Both the position numbers and the translations under genes were made by a program. The notes below the pieces were generated by a model. That model ran no database searches, was not told where the DNA came from, and saw only the letters and a list, made by a program, of their open reading frames with translations. A stretch of DNA of 64,000 bases from Campylobacter concisus (GTDB lineage Bacteria > Campylobacterota > Campylobacteria > Campylobacterales > Campylobacteraceae). Below, one piece after another: positions 38,522-47,876 of this stretch. The stretch's first letter is position 1, and every line of letters starts with the position of its first letter. The DNA lies in the NCBI RefSeq assembly GCF_001891085.1, contig NZ_JXUP01000008.1, positions 62,001-126,000 on the forward strand. The letters run 5' to 3'.

Positions 38522-40532
38522 ATCCTATTCCTGCTCTTTCGTTTGGTGCTTTATATTTTGGTTGAAGATCATAGTGCATTAAAGCCTCTTGAATTTCTTG
38601 CCTGCTCTTACCTTCAGCTTGCATTTTCTCACGAATTTCATCAACCTCTTTTTGGCGGATGGCACTATCTGGATGCTCAATAATATTACCTTTCGCACCA
38701 TAGCCTCTAAATGCTGGTGGCATCTCCATTTTCATAATATCAAGTGGCTCATACACAATAGTCGGTAGCGTATCGCCCTCTTTCCAGCTAGTTAGAGTTC
38801 TGTTTAGCCAGTTTAGGTCGTCGCGTTTCGGATAGTCTTCGCGGCAGTGCGCTCCGCGACTCTCGGTGCGATCAAGCGCGCCTTTTGCGATACAAAGGGC
38901 CAGTTTTAGCATTTTTGGTACGCGGTAGGCTTCCTCAAGCTCAGGGTTGCCAAATAGGGCCTTGTTTGTGACTTTGACATCTAAAGATTGTTTATAAAGC
39001 TCTTCTAGCTCTTTTACCGCTACGGCAAGACCTTCGCCGGTTCTAAATATCGCCACGTGCTCCCACATAATGTCTTTCATCTTGTTTTTGATCTCAAATA
39101 CGTTAAATTTGCCCTCTTTTTCGACAAGGCTTTTTAGATAGTCTTCCTCTTTTTTAACGAATTTTTCGATATCTGCGGTATTTATATCTATCTCGTGGCT
39201 GCCGCAGTAGTCGGCAAAATAGTCCCCAACGATCATGCCAGCTACGACGGTTTCAGAAACAGAGTTGCCGCCTAGGCGGTTAAATCCGTGCATATCCCAG
39301 CACGCAGCCTCGCCGGCGCTAAATAGACCCGCTAGCGTCGGGCTCTCGCCTGTAGGCTTAGTTTTTATGCCGCCCATAGAGTAGTGCTGCATAGGAAGGA
39401 TCGGCGCCCAGCCTTTACCGCGTTGGCGTCCATTTTCGTCAGTATATACTTCGGTGTCGGCAGGATCGATGCCGTTAAAGATTTCGCAAATTTCTTGAAC
39501 ATCGCGTAAGTTTTTCTCGATATGCTCACGTCCAAGGATTGAAATATCAAGCCAAACGTGATATCCGTATGGGCTAGGTACCCCTTTGCCTGCGCGGATA
39601 TGCTCCATGATGCGGCGGCTTACGACGTCGCGGCTAGCTAGTTCTTTTTTCTCAGGCTCGTAGTCTGGCATAAAGCGATATCCGTCCACGTCGCGTAAAA
39701 TTCCGCCGTCGCCGCGGCAACCTTCTGTTAAAAGAATGCCTGATGGAACGATCGGAGTCGGGTGAAACTGCACCGCTTCCATATTTCCTAGCTGAGCTAC
39801 GCCGGTCTCAAGTGCGATGGCCGCGCCGATACCTTCGCAAACTACGGCGTTTGTAGTGTGCTTATAAACCCTACCGTAGCCGCCCGTAGCGATTAGCGTA
39901 CCTTTTGCGACGTAAGCCGTGATCTCGCCGTTAACTAGATCGCGAACGATCGCGCCGTAACAGCGGTTGTTTGCGTGGATTAGCGCGATAGCTTCTTTTC
40001 TGTCATGAATTTCGACATTGTGTTTCAGAGCTTCGTTTGCTACGGCAAAAAGCATAGTGTGACCGGTGGCGTCTGCAGTAAAGCATGTTCTCCATTTTTT
40101 AGTTCCGCCAAAGTCGCGAGAGTGAATGAGTCCGTGGACCTCTTCTTTTTCTACGATAGTCGTTTTTTGAGCGTTGATGATAGCGCTTCTCTCGCCTTTT
40201 GTTATACGAGTCCAAGGCACGCCCCAAGCCGCTAGCTCGCGAATCGCCTTAGGCGCGGTTTGACAAAACATACGCGCTACTTGCTGATCGCAGCCCCAGT
40301 CGCTACCTTTTACCGTGTCGGCAAAGTGTACATCCTCGTTGTCGCCTTCGCTCATTTTTGAATTTCCCAAAGAGGCTTGCATACCGCCTTGCGCAGCCGC
40401 AGAGTGCGAGCGCTTAACGGGAATTAGGCTTAAAACGACGGTGCTTAAGCCCTTTTCTCCAGCAGCCACAGCAGCTCTAAGACCAGCTAGACCACCACCA
40501 ATTACCAATGCATCATAATATTTTACATTCAT
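38514..40532 (-). CDS. frdA: Fumarate reductase flavoprotein subunit
   Basis: Catalytic subunit reducing fumarate to succinate in anaerobic respiration. The 672-residue protein has the FAD-binding GGGLAG at 12-17 and [10 protein letters not shown], with H43 the expected covalent FAD attachment site. [20 protein letters not shown] and [18 protein letters not shown] are also typical. Gene order C-A-B is that of epsilonproteobacteria. Long stretches are far richer in G+C and CG dinucleotides than the flanking DNA (for example 38821-38880, 39301-39360 and 39661-39720). Confidence 0.96.
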   Translation of the reverse strand: MNVKYYDALVIGGGLAGLRAAVAAGEKGLSTVVLSLIPVKRSHSAAAQGGMQASLGNSKMSEGDNEDVHFADTVKGSDWGCDQQVARMFCQTAPKAIRELAAWGVPWTRITKGERSAIINAQKTTIVEKEEVHGLIHSRDFGGTKKWRTCFTADATGHTMLFAVANEALKHNVEIHDRKEAIALIHANNRCYGAIVRDLVNGEITAYVAKGTLIATGGYGRVYKHTTNAVVCEGIGAAIALETGVAQLGNMEAVQFHPTPIVPSGILLTEGCRGDGGILRDVDGYRFMPDYEPEKKELASRDVVSRRIMEHIRAGKGVPSPYGYHVWLDISILGREHIEKNLRDVQEICEIFNGIDPADTEVYTDENGRQRGKGWAPILPMQHYSMGGIKTKPTGESPTLAGLFSAGEAACWDMHGFNRLGGNSVSETVVAGMIVGDYFADYCGSHEIDINTADIEKFVKKEEDYLKSLVEKEGKFNVFEIKNKMKDIMWEHVAIFRTGEGLAVAVKELEELYKQSLDVKVTNKALFGNPELEEAYRVPKMLKLALCIAKGALDRTESRGAHCREDYPKRDDLNWLNRTLTSWKEGDTLPTIVYEPLDIMKMEMPPAFRGYGAKGNIIEHPDSAIRQKEVDEIREKMQAEGKSRQEIQEALMHYDLQPKYKAPNERAGIGYE

Positions 40533-40546
40533 CTTCTAGCTCCTTT

Positions 40547-41245
40547 TTAATGGCTGATCCACACGAAATCGGCGATTAGCGCAATTATAGCAAGTATGCC
40601 ATAAACGGCAAATACAATTGTTTTTGCCTTATTTCTTTTGGCAAACATTTCGTGCTTATTTGTACCATCAATGCTTATCCATTTGACATACAAGCGGTAC
40701 ATACCGATACTAGCGTGAACGACCATGAAAACAAGTAGTGCGAAGTAGAAAATTTCTAATTGATGAAATGCAGCCGCTGATTTGTCGGCAGTAATATGTC
40801 CACCAAAGACTATATCTACTAAGTGTGCGCTGGCTGCAAAAAATAGCGCAAAACCGGTTAAAAACTGAAACCACCAAAGCGTAGTATCAAGGTGCTTCAT
40901 GCGGTCTTTGTGGCCTCTAAACATTAGATATTGTCTGTAGTTTGCTGGAAATTTTCTCATAGCTAAAAATGCATGAGCGATAAAAATGGCAAATATTACC
41001 GCAGCTATGACGTTAGTGATCCACCATGTAGCCTCGCCGAATAAAAATTTAGCCTCCGCAAACCCTACGACAGCGTTAAATGCGTCTTTGCCAAGTAGTA
41101 TGGTAGAAGTAAAAACCATATGGCACAATATAAAACAGGCCAAAATAAACCCTGTAATACTTTGCCATCTATCCCAAGCGGCTGGAGTGCGACTTTTTTT
41201 GTCGTCCGACCGTTTTCCCAAAAAACCTTCTATAAGCCCGGTCAT
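40547..41245 (-). CDS. frdC: Fumarate reductase cytochrome b subunit
   Basis: Di-heme membrane anchor that oxidises menaquinol. The 232-residue protein has five hydrophobic segments and conserved histidines in them (CHMVFTS, AHAFLAMRKFP, AHLVDIVFGGH, VHASIGMYRL), the Wolinella-type arrangement. It is the first gene of frdCAB. The ATG follows TAGGAGGGCTC, a strong ribosome site. The 119-base gap upstream contains an 11-bp inverted repeat. Confidence 0.94.
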   Translation of the reverse strand: MTGLIEGFLGKRSDDKKSRTPAAWDRWQSITGFILACFILCHMVFTSTILLGKDAFNAVVGFAEAKFLFGEATWWITNVIAAVIFAIFIAHAFLAMRKFPANYRQYLMFRGHKDRMKHLDTTLWWFQFLTGFALFFAASAHLVDIVFGGHITADKSAAAFHQLEIFYFALLVFMVVHASIGMYRLYVKWISIDGTNKHEMFAKRNKAKTIVFAVYGILAIIALIADFVWISH

Positions 41246-41282
41246 GAGCCCTCCTAAGAAATTTGAAATAAATTATCATTTC

Positions 41283-41310
41283 TTAATACTAATTTAAATA
41301 TTAGTATTAA
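41283..41310. promoter_or_regulatory. Inverted repeat upstream of frdCAB
   Basis: TTAATACTAAT and ATTAGTATTAA are perfect complements separated by six bases. The site lies 38 bases before the frdC start. It could be an operator for anaerobic control of frd, or the terminator of lgt, which ends 54 bases upstream on the same strand. No T run follows the arm on the lgt side. Confidence 0.45.
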
Positions 41311-41364
41311 TTGATAAAGCTAATGCTAGCAGATTTTTACTTTAATATTTTTTAAACACTTATA

Positions 41365-42180
41365 TTAGAGCTTTGAAAATTTTTTATAAAGCATGGCATA
41401 AATAAAAATTCCAAAACCACACATGATAAGTGATAAAATTTGACCCATTGAAAGATCAAAAATAATAAATCCAAGTCCTGAATCAGGCTCTCTAAAAAAC
41501 TCGCAAATAAATCTTGCAAAAGTATATAAAATAGCATAAAGCGCGATCAGTTCGCCATTAAATTTCTTAAATTTCCTATATAAAAATAAAATAATAAAAA
41601 TAACTAAACCTTCTAAGAATGCCTCATAAAGCTGACTAGGATGTCTTGGTTGGCCAAAAACATTTATCGCCCAAGGCATATCCGTAACTCGCCCAAAAAG
41701 CTCTTGATTTAAGAAATTTCCGATCCTGCCAAATGTATAGCCAAAAGGTATGCAAACGGCACAAAGGTCAAGTAGCTGCCATAAATTTTGTTTATACCTT
41801 TTGCAAAATAGATATGTCGCAAGCAGAAAGCCAACTACTGCTCCGTGGTAGCTCATGCCACGAATTCCTATAAATTCGCCGTTATGAAATGGATTAAAAA
41901 TTTGCCAAGGTTGCGCCAAGTAGTAGCTTACTTCGCCTGAATAGACTAAAACCCAGCCAAGCCTAGCGCCCAAAATAACGCCTATTTCAACCCAGAAAAA
42001 GTAATTATCTAAGAGCTGATTTGAGATTGGGATATCATCTTTTTTAACGAGATATTTTGCCATGGCAAGCGCCAAAACAAGGGCTAAAATATACATAAGC
42101 CCATACCAGTGCACGCTAAAGCCAAAGATACTAAAGGCGACTGGGTCAAAGTGGTTATAAATGTCGTTCCAAATTTCCAT
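41365..42180 (-). CDS. lgt: Prolipoprotein diacylglyceryl transferase
   Basis: Adds diacylglycerol to the lipobox cysteine of prolipoproteins at the inner membrane. Of 271 residues and about seven membrane segments, with [23 protein letters not shown] and the signature [27 protein letters not shown] precedes the ATG. A client lipoprotein is encoded at 15809-16582. Confidence 0.95.
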   Translation of the reverse strand: MEIWNDIYNHFDPVAFSIFGFSVHWYGLMYILALVLALAMAKYLVKKDDIPISNQLLDNYFFWVEIGVILGARLGWVLVYSGEVSYYLAQPWQIFNPFHNGEFIGIRGMSYHGAVVGFLLATYLFCKRYKQNLWQLLDLCAVCIPFGYTFGRIGNFLNQELFGRVTDMPWAINVFGQPRHPSQLYEAFLEGLVIFIILFLYRKFKKFNGELIALYAILYTFARFICEFFREPDSGLGFIIFDLSMGQILSLIMCGFGIFIYAMLYKKFSKL

Positions 42181-42215
42181 TTTTACTTTCTTTTTAAATT
42201 TATACGATTTTACAA

Positions 42216-42851
42216 TTAATAAATAAACAGCGCTTTACTGCCAAGTGGCAAGGCTAGAAATTTAAACTCGCTTGCTTCAAATTCTTTGCAAAATTTAAAT
42301 AGCTCAGCAAACTCGGCTTCGTTTAAATTTACGCTCCAGATCGCTCCAGTGTCATTAAATTCTCTTTCAAACTCGCTTAAATTTTTAGTAGCAAAATAGT
42401 GCTCAAAGCGGCTCATCAGCGAAAATGGCGTAAAAAATTTAACCTCATCTTTTATCTCAAATTTTATCACACCGCCATCTTTTATAGCCTCGTTTATCGC
42501 TTCATTCACAGCCCCAGAGTAGGCTCTAACAAGCCCTCCAGTGCCAAGCTTTATCCCGCCAAAGTAGCGAACTATCAAGACCCCAACATTTATAAGCTGA
42601 GCTCCTCTTAGCGCATTTAGGCTTGGCTGGCCGCTAGTGCCCTTTGGCTCGCCATCATCGCTTTGATTTTCAACGATTTGTCCATATTTGTTTAGCTCCC
42701 TTGTCGCCCAAACTACGTGAACGGCCTTAAAATGCTCCTCTTTTAGGTGTTCGTGCAAGCTTTTAAACGAGCTTATCGGGCACAAAAATGCTAAGAAATT
42801 TGACTTTTTTATATCAAGCTGGGCTTTAAATATCCTATCAATCGTCTGCAA
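42216..42851 (-). CDS. YigZ/IMPACT family protein
   Basis: A 211-residue protein of the UPF0029 (IMPACT/YigZ) family. The conserved core is [37 protein letters not shown] and [24 protein letters not shown]. Function in bacteria is poorly defined; links to translation have been proposed for the family. Divergent from galU. Confidence 0.85.
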   Translation of the reverse strand: MQTIDRIFKAQLDIKKSNFLAFLCPISSFKSLHEHLKEEHFKAVHVVWATRELNKYGQIVENQSDDGEPKGTSGQPSLNALRGAQLINVGVLIVRYFGGIKLGTGGLVRAYSGAVNEAINEAIKDGGVIKFEIKDEVKFFTPFSLMSRFEHYFATKNLSEFEREFNDTGAIWSVNLNEAEFAELFKFCKEFEASEFKFLALPLGSKALFIY

Positions 42852-42977
42852 TTTTGCTCTTTTTTAAAAATTTTAAAAATCTTATCAATTTGCTAATTAA
42901 AGCCTTGTAAATTCAAACAAATTTATATTATTAAGGAAAAGATAGTAGAATTTTGCAATTTTTTATGAAGGACTAAA

Positions 42978-43799
42978 ATGATACAAACTTGCCTATTTCC
43001 AGCGGCTGGATATGGAACGAGGTTTTTACCAGCTACAAAATCGCTCCCAAAAGAGATGTTGCCGATCCTTACAAAACCACTCATTCACTACGGTGTTGAT
43101 GAGGCACTTGAGGCTGGCATGGATAATATGGCATTTGTCACAGGACGCGGAAAAAGGGCGCTTGAGGACTATTTTGACATCAGCTACGAGCTAGAAAAAG
43201 AGATCGCAGGTAGCTCTAAAGAGTCACTGCTAAGCGAAGTTAGAAATTTAATGAGCTCATGCACATTTTCATTTACTAGGCAAAATGCCATGAAAGGGCT
43301 TGGACACGCCATTTATACGGGCAAAACTCTAGTTCGAGATGAAGCTTTTGGGGTCATTTTGGCAGATGATCTATGCATAAATGAAAACGGCGAGGGCGTG
43401 CTTTCGCAAATGGTTAAAATTTATGAAAAGTATCGTTGTAGCGTCGTTGCAGTAATGGAAGTCCCAAAAGAGCAGACCAAGTCTTACGGCGTCGTAAGTG
43501 GTAGGTTTATAGAAGATGATCTTATAATGGTAGATGATATGGTTGAAAAGCCTGATCCTGCCGAGGCTCCGACAAATTTAGCGATAATCGGGCGCTACAT
43601 CCTAACGCCAGATATTTTTAACATTTTAGAGCGAACAAAACCAGGCAAAAACGGCGAAATTCAGATCACGGATGCACTAAAAACGCAAGCAAAAGATGGC
43701 ATGGTGCTGGCTTATAAATTTAGGGGCAAGAGGTTTGACTGCGGCAGCATCGATGGCTTTGTCGAGGCTACAAATTTCTTTTACGAGCGCAGTAAATGA
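42978..43799 (+). CDS. galU: UTP-glucose-1-phosphate uridylyltransferase
   Basis: Makes UDP-glucose for surface polysaccharides. The 273-residue protein begins with the nucleotide-binding PAAGYGTRFLPATKSLPKEMLP, followed by GLGHAIYTGK, VILADDLC and MVEKPDPAEAPTNLAIIGRYIL. GAAGGACTAAA precedes the ATG. Overlaps pgi by four bases (ATGA), tying glucose-1-phosphate and glucose-6-phosphate use together. Confidence 0.95.
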   Translation: MIQTCLFPAAGYGTRFLPATKSLPKEMLPILTKPLIHYGVDEALEAGMDNMAFVTGRGKRALEDYFDISYELEKEIAGSSKESLLSEVRNLMSSCTFSFTRQNAMKGLGHAIYTGKTLVRDEAFGVILADDLCINENGEGVLSQMVKIYEKYRCSVVAVMEVPKEQTKSYGVVSGRFIEDDLIMVDDMVEKPDPAEAPTNLAIIGRYILTPDIFNILERTKPGKNGEIQITDALKTQAKDGMVLAYKFRGKRFDCGSIDGFVEATNFFYERSK

Positions 43800-45016
43800 T
43801 AGAAACTTCATTTAAATTTAACTTTGCAAGCAGCGATGTCATTGACTCCTACGCCAAACGCATAAACGACGAATACGAAAGCGGCGAGATAGGCTACTAC
43901 CACCTGCCAGTACTTGGGCAAAATTTACTTGGCGAGATCGACGAGTATGAAAAGGGACTAACTCATATCAAAAATGTCGTGCTAGTTGGCATTGGCGGCA
44001 GCAGTCTTGGCGTAAAGGCGCTAAAATCGATGCTTGATGGCACAAAGGGGATAAAAAGAGAGCTTTTATTTTTAGATAACGTTGATCCTTGCAGCTACAA
44101 AAGCACGCTTAGTGGGCTAAATTTTGACGAAACGCTTTTTATAATAAGCTCAAAATCTGGCAATACGATCGAGACTATCACCATTTTTAAGTGCTTGCTT
44201 GATGACTTTAAGCCTAAAAATTTAGGCAAAAATTTCCTCATCATAACTGATCCTGAGACAAATTTAGAAAATTTTGCCAAAGAAAATGACATTAAATTTT
44301 TTAACATCCCAAAAAATGTGGGCGGGAGATTTAGCGTGCTAAGTGCGATAGGCCTTGTGCCTCTTGGTATCTGCGGATATGATATAAAGGCACTACTGGA
44401 GGGCGCACTTGCTTGCAAGAAGCAATACATCGAGCAAAAAGATAGCTCAATAGTCGCCAAAGCCTACCACTACGCCACTAGCAGAAATGCCAGTATAAAT
44501 GTCATTTTTAGCTATTGCGATAGATTTTTTGAATTTAACGACTGGTACGTGCAGCTTTGGGCGGAGAGCCTTGGTAAAAAAAGAGGCTATAAAAGGGTCG
44601 GCCTTACGCCAGTTGGACTTGTTGGTAGTCGCGATCAGCACAGCTTTTTGCAGCTTATAATGGACGGCGTAAAAGATAAGAGTGTGACATTTATAAAGAT
44701 AAAAGATCACGCAAGCGACAAGACTATCCCAAGTTTGAGCTTAAACGGGCTTGAAGAGTGCGATTTTGTGGCAGGTCTAAGCCTAAATGAGCTTATAAAT
44801 TTGCAGTGCGACGCGACAGCTATGGCGCTGGTGCAAGAGGGCATAAGTGTCGATACTATAACGCTTGAGAGGCTTGATGAGTTTCATGCTGGCTGGCTCA
44901 TTTTTTACTATGAGCTGCTTACTTCGGCCACTGGTATCATGCTAGGCATCAACACCTACGATCAGCCAGGCGTTGAGATAGGAAAACGTATCCTAAAAAC
45001 CATGCTTTTAAAGTAG
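43796..45016 (+). CDS. pgi: Glucose-6-phosphate isomerase
   Basis: Interconverts glucose- and fructose-6-phosphate; in Campylobacter mainly for gluconeogenesis. At 406 residues it is shorter than the E. coli enzyme, as in other epsilonproteobacteria. GIGGSSLGVKAL, ISSKSGNTIET, NVGGRFSVLSAIGLVP and GSRDQHSFLQLIMDG mark the SIS domains and active site. Coupled to galU. Confidence 0.95.
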   Translation: MIETSFKFNFASSDVIDSYAKRINDEYESGEIGYYHLPVLGQNLLGEIDEYEKGLTHIKNVVLVGIGGSSLGVKALKSMLDGTKGIKRELLFLDNVDPCSYKSTLSGLNFDETLFIISSKSGNTIETITIFKCLLDDFKPKNLGKNFLIITDPETNLENFAKENDIKFFNIPKNVGGRFSVLSAIGLVPLGICGYDIKALLEGALACKKQYIEQKDSSIVAKAYHYATSRNASINVIFSYCDRFFEFNDWYVQLWAESLGKKRGYKRVGLTPVGLVGSRDQHSFLQLIMDGVKDKSVTFIKIKDHASDKTIPSLSLNGLEECDFVAGLSLNELINLQCDATAMALVQEGISVDTITLERLDEFHAGWLIFYYELLTSATGIMLGINTYDQPGVEIGKRILKTMLLK

Positions 45017-45019
45017 AAA

Positions 45020-45565
45020 ATGAAGAAATTTCTACTTTTAGCTCTTTTTGCCTCGCAAATTTTTGCCTTTTCGGCGAGCAAATTTGTAAATGACGCTAGG
45101 TCGCAGATCGGCGTGACGCTAAGTTACGATCCAAGCTACGAAAGGCTCGCCTACCCAATGGGTGATGTGGATATCAAAAAGGGCGTTTGCACCGATGTTG
45201 TGATAAGGGCGCTGCGGCATCAAGAGATGGATCTGCAAAGACTCATTTTTGAAGATATGAGTAGAAATTTCACAAGCTATCCTAAAAAATGGGGCCTTAA
45301 AAAAGCTGATAAAAACATCGATCACAGGCGCGTTTTAAACATCGCTACCTATCTAAAAAGAAAAGGTTTTGAGGTGAGTGATGATAAATTTTTGCCAGGG
45401 GATATCGTCACATGGATGCTGCCAAGAAATTTACCTCACATCGGTGTGATCTCAGATAAATTTGAAGGCCAAATACCGCTTGTCATCCACAATATCGGCT
45501 CTGGCGTGCAGGAAGAAAATATACTTTATAACTACAAGATCACAGGTCATTTTAGACTAAAGTAG
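45020..45565 (+). CDS. DUF1287 family exported protein
   Basis: A 181-residue protein with a signal peptide (MKKFLLLALFASQIFAFS). The conserved blocks ARSQIGVTLSYDPSYERLAYPMGDVDIKKGVCTDVVIRALR, FLPGDIVTWMLP and HIGVISD fit DUF1287, which resembles the NlpC/P60 fold with a cysteine (in GVCTD) and histidine (in LPHIGV) available. Peptidoglycan or peptide hydrolysis is plausible but unproven. Three bases after pgi. Confidence 0.8.
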   Translation: MKKFLLLALFASQIFAFSASKFVNDARSQIGVTLSYDPSYERLAYPMGDVDIKKGVCTDVVIRALRHQEMDLQRLIFEDMSRNFTSYPKKWGLKKADKNIDHRRVLNIATYLKRKGFEVSDDKFLPGDIVTWMLPRNLPHIGVISDKFEGQIPLVIHNIGSGVQEENILYNYKITGHFRLK

Positions 45566-45626
45566 CAAAATGGCTTTTTAATCAAATTTTAGGCAAAATC
45601 GCAAAAAATAAATTCAAGGAAAAATA

Positions 45627-47216
45627 ATGTTAGAAGTTAGGGGACTTACTCAAAGATTTGCAAGCAGTTTGCTATTTGAGGATGTAAATTTAAAGCTAAA
45701 TCGCCACAACAGATACGGACTAATCGGCGCAAATGGCGCTGGCAAATCGACATTTTTAAAAATTTTAAGCGGAGCTATCGAGCCAACTAGCGGCGAGATC
45801 ATCATAGAAAATGGACTAAAAGTTGGCGTGCTTGGGCAAGATCAGTTTGCGTTTGAAAATTTCACTCTAAAAGATGCGGTGCTTTATGGCAACAAACGCC
45901 TATATGACGCTGTCAAAGAGAAAGAAAAGCTCTATATGAGCGAGGAATTTACAGATGAGATAAATGAGCGCTTAAGCGAGCTTGAGATGATAAGCGCTGA
46001 GGAGGATCCAAGCTACGAGTATGAGACTAGGATAGAAAAAATTTTAAGCTCGCTTGGTCTAAATGAATTTGATAAGCTGATGAGCGAGGTTGAAAACTCA
46101 GATAAAGTTAAGGTTTTGCTAGCTCAAGTGCTCTTTCCAAAGCCAGACATCTTGTTCTTAGACGAGCCAACAAACAACCTTGATATAGACGCGATCGCAT
46201 GGCTAGAAAACGAGCTAAACCGCCACGAGGGCACGCTTGTTGTTATCAGCCACGACAGACACTTTTTAAATAGAGTTTGCACAAATATTTTGGATGTGGA
46301 TTTTAAGAAAATTCGCGAGTTTTCAGGCAACTACGACGACTGGTACATGGCTGCAAATTTGATCGCAAAGCAGCACGAGATGGAGCGCGATAAGAAGCTA
46401 AAAGAGAAAGAGGAGCTGGAGAAATTTATCGCGAGATTTTCAGCAAATGCGAGCAAGGCAAAGCAGGCGACCTCTCGTGCAAAACAGCTTGAGAAGCTCG
46501 ATATAGCAGAGATCGCAGTATCAAGCAGGCGTGATCCAAGCATATTATTTCGTACAAACCGCGAGATAGGAAACGAGCTAATTGAGCTAAAAAATATAAG
46601 TAAGAAATTTGATGATAAGGTGATATTTGAAAATTTTAACTTTAAGCTTGAAAAGAGCGATAAGCTAGCCATCATCGGTCATAACGGCGTTGGTAAAAGC
46701 ACGCTTTGTAAGATCATAATGGGCGAGCTAAAGCCTGACGCGGGCGAGGTGCATATAGGCGCGACCATCGAGCTAGGATATTTCGCACAAGATACGGTAA
46801 ATAAGATAGATGGCGAGCTAAAGCTTTATGAGTACTTGCAAGATGCCAAAAACAAGGACATAGACGAGATTAGAAAGTGCCTTGGTAGGATGCTCTTTAG
46901 CGGTGCTGAGCAAGAAAAGGCAGTAGGCGCGCTAAGTGGTGGCGAAAAACACCGAGTAAGGCTAGCTCAGCTCATGCTTCATAGACCAAATTTACTTGTA
47001 ATGGATGAGCCAAACAACCATCTCGATCTTGAAGCTATCATCGCGCTTGGCGAGGCATTTTATAACTTTAATGGCTCAGTTATCTGCGTGAGCCACGACA
47101 GGGAGCTGATAGACGCCTTTGCAAATAGAATTTTACATCTAAAAGGCAATGGCGAGGTCGTTGATTTTAAAGGCACATACGAAGAGTATAGAGCAAATTT
47201 AGGGCTTGAGAGCTAA
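45627..47216 (+). CDS. ABC-F family ATPase (YbiT-like)
   Basis: Soluble protein of 529 residues with two ABC ATPase domains and no membrane part. Walker A motifs are GANGAGKST and GHNGVGKST. The second signature LSGGEKHRVRLAQLML is normal; the first is degenerate (VENSDKVKVLLAQVLF before FLDEPTNNLD), as in YbiT. The linker between domains (about 240-295) is charged and helical. ABC-F proteins act at the ribosomal E site; a resistance role is not indicated. Confidence 0.88.
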   Translation: MLEVRGLTQRFASSLLFEDVNLKLNRHNRYGLIGANGAGKSTFLKILSGAIEPTSGEIIIENGLKVGVLGQDQFAFENFTLKDAVLYGNKRLYDAVKEKEKLYMSEEFTDEINERLSELEMISAEEDPSYEYETRIEKILSSLGLNEFDKLMSEVENSDKVKVLLAQVLFPKPDILFLDEPTNNLDIDAIAWLENELNRHEGTLVVISHDRHFLNRVCTNILDVDFKKIREFSGNYDDWYMAANLIAKQHEMERDKKLKEKEELEKFIARFSANASKAKQATSRAKQLEKLDIAEIAVSSRRDPSILFRTNREIGNELIELKNISKKFDDKVIFENFNFKLEKSDKLAIIGHNGVGKSTLCKIIMGELKPDAGEVHIGATIELGYFAQDTVNKIDGELKLYEYLQDAKNKDIDEIRKCLGRMLFSGAEQEKAVGALSGGEKHRVRLAQLMLHRPNLLVMDEPNNHLDLEAIIALGEAFYNFNGSVICVSHDRELIDAFANRILHLKGNGEVVDFKGTYEEYRANLGLES

Positions 47217-47228
47217 AATTTGTTATTT

Positions 47229-47252
47229 CTTGCTCCTGATTGTAGGGGCAAG
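47229..47252 (+). terminator. Terminator after the ABC-F gene
   Basis: CTTGCTCCT pairs with AGGGGCAAG (one G-T pair), with a six-base loop, 13 bases after the stop codon. Confidence 0.65.
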
Positions 47253-47837
47253 ATTAAAATTTATATTTACTACAAATTCTTACAAATATTAATCTAACTA
47301 TATAAATTAAAAATAGCTTATAAAAATTATTAAAGTCCAATAAAAAGACTTTATAAATAAGAAAGAAAATTAATAAGAAATTTCTAAAGTATTAGTAAGA
47401 TTTGTAAAATAAAATTTATTAAATAATATTTTTATGATGCTTAGCTTAAGGACTCTATTTAAAAATTTAATAAATTTACTTTGCAATATGGTGATATTTA
47501 CTTAGTTTTTACTTTCTAAAGTAATATTAGAAATAAAATTTAACTTTATTTTTTATATTTTTGGATATAAAAAGTGTGATTTAATATTTATTTTATGTTA
47601 TTTTTCTATATATTTACCTTTTAAGCTTAAAAATTTAAATAAATTTGAGCTAATTACGAGCTTTTTATATAATAAAAAAGTGATATTATTATTTAAATAA
47701 CAATTTATCTAAGCTATATTATTAAATATAGCTTAAAAGCTACTATAAATTTTTCTCCAAAAGTCGTTTTATCTAGGTTAAAAGTCAAAGCTTAAAAAAA
47801 TAAAGTAGTAATTAATATTTAAAATATTAAATATCTA

Positions 47838-47843
47838 TATAAT
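47838..47843 (+). promoter_or_regulatory. Candidate -10 for aspA
   Basis: TATAAT 33 bases before the ATG at 47877, in a T-rich context. It would give a short leader carrying TATAAGGAGA. Confidence 0.5.
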
Positions 47844-47876
47844 TTCATTAATACATTTTTTATAAGGAGAATGGTT

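Larger units (their letters stand above)
47217..47870 (+). other. Long AT-rich intergenic region before aspA
   Basis: About 650 bases without a supportable gene: stops are dense in all frames and G+C is very low. It contains the terminator at 47229-47252 and a candidate aspA promoter at 47838. GAGCTAATTACGAGCTTTTT near 47647-47666 is a possible second weak stem before a T run, which would fit the end of a short untranslated transcript. The rest is runs of A and T with short near-palindromes. Confidence 0.6.
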
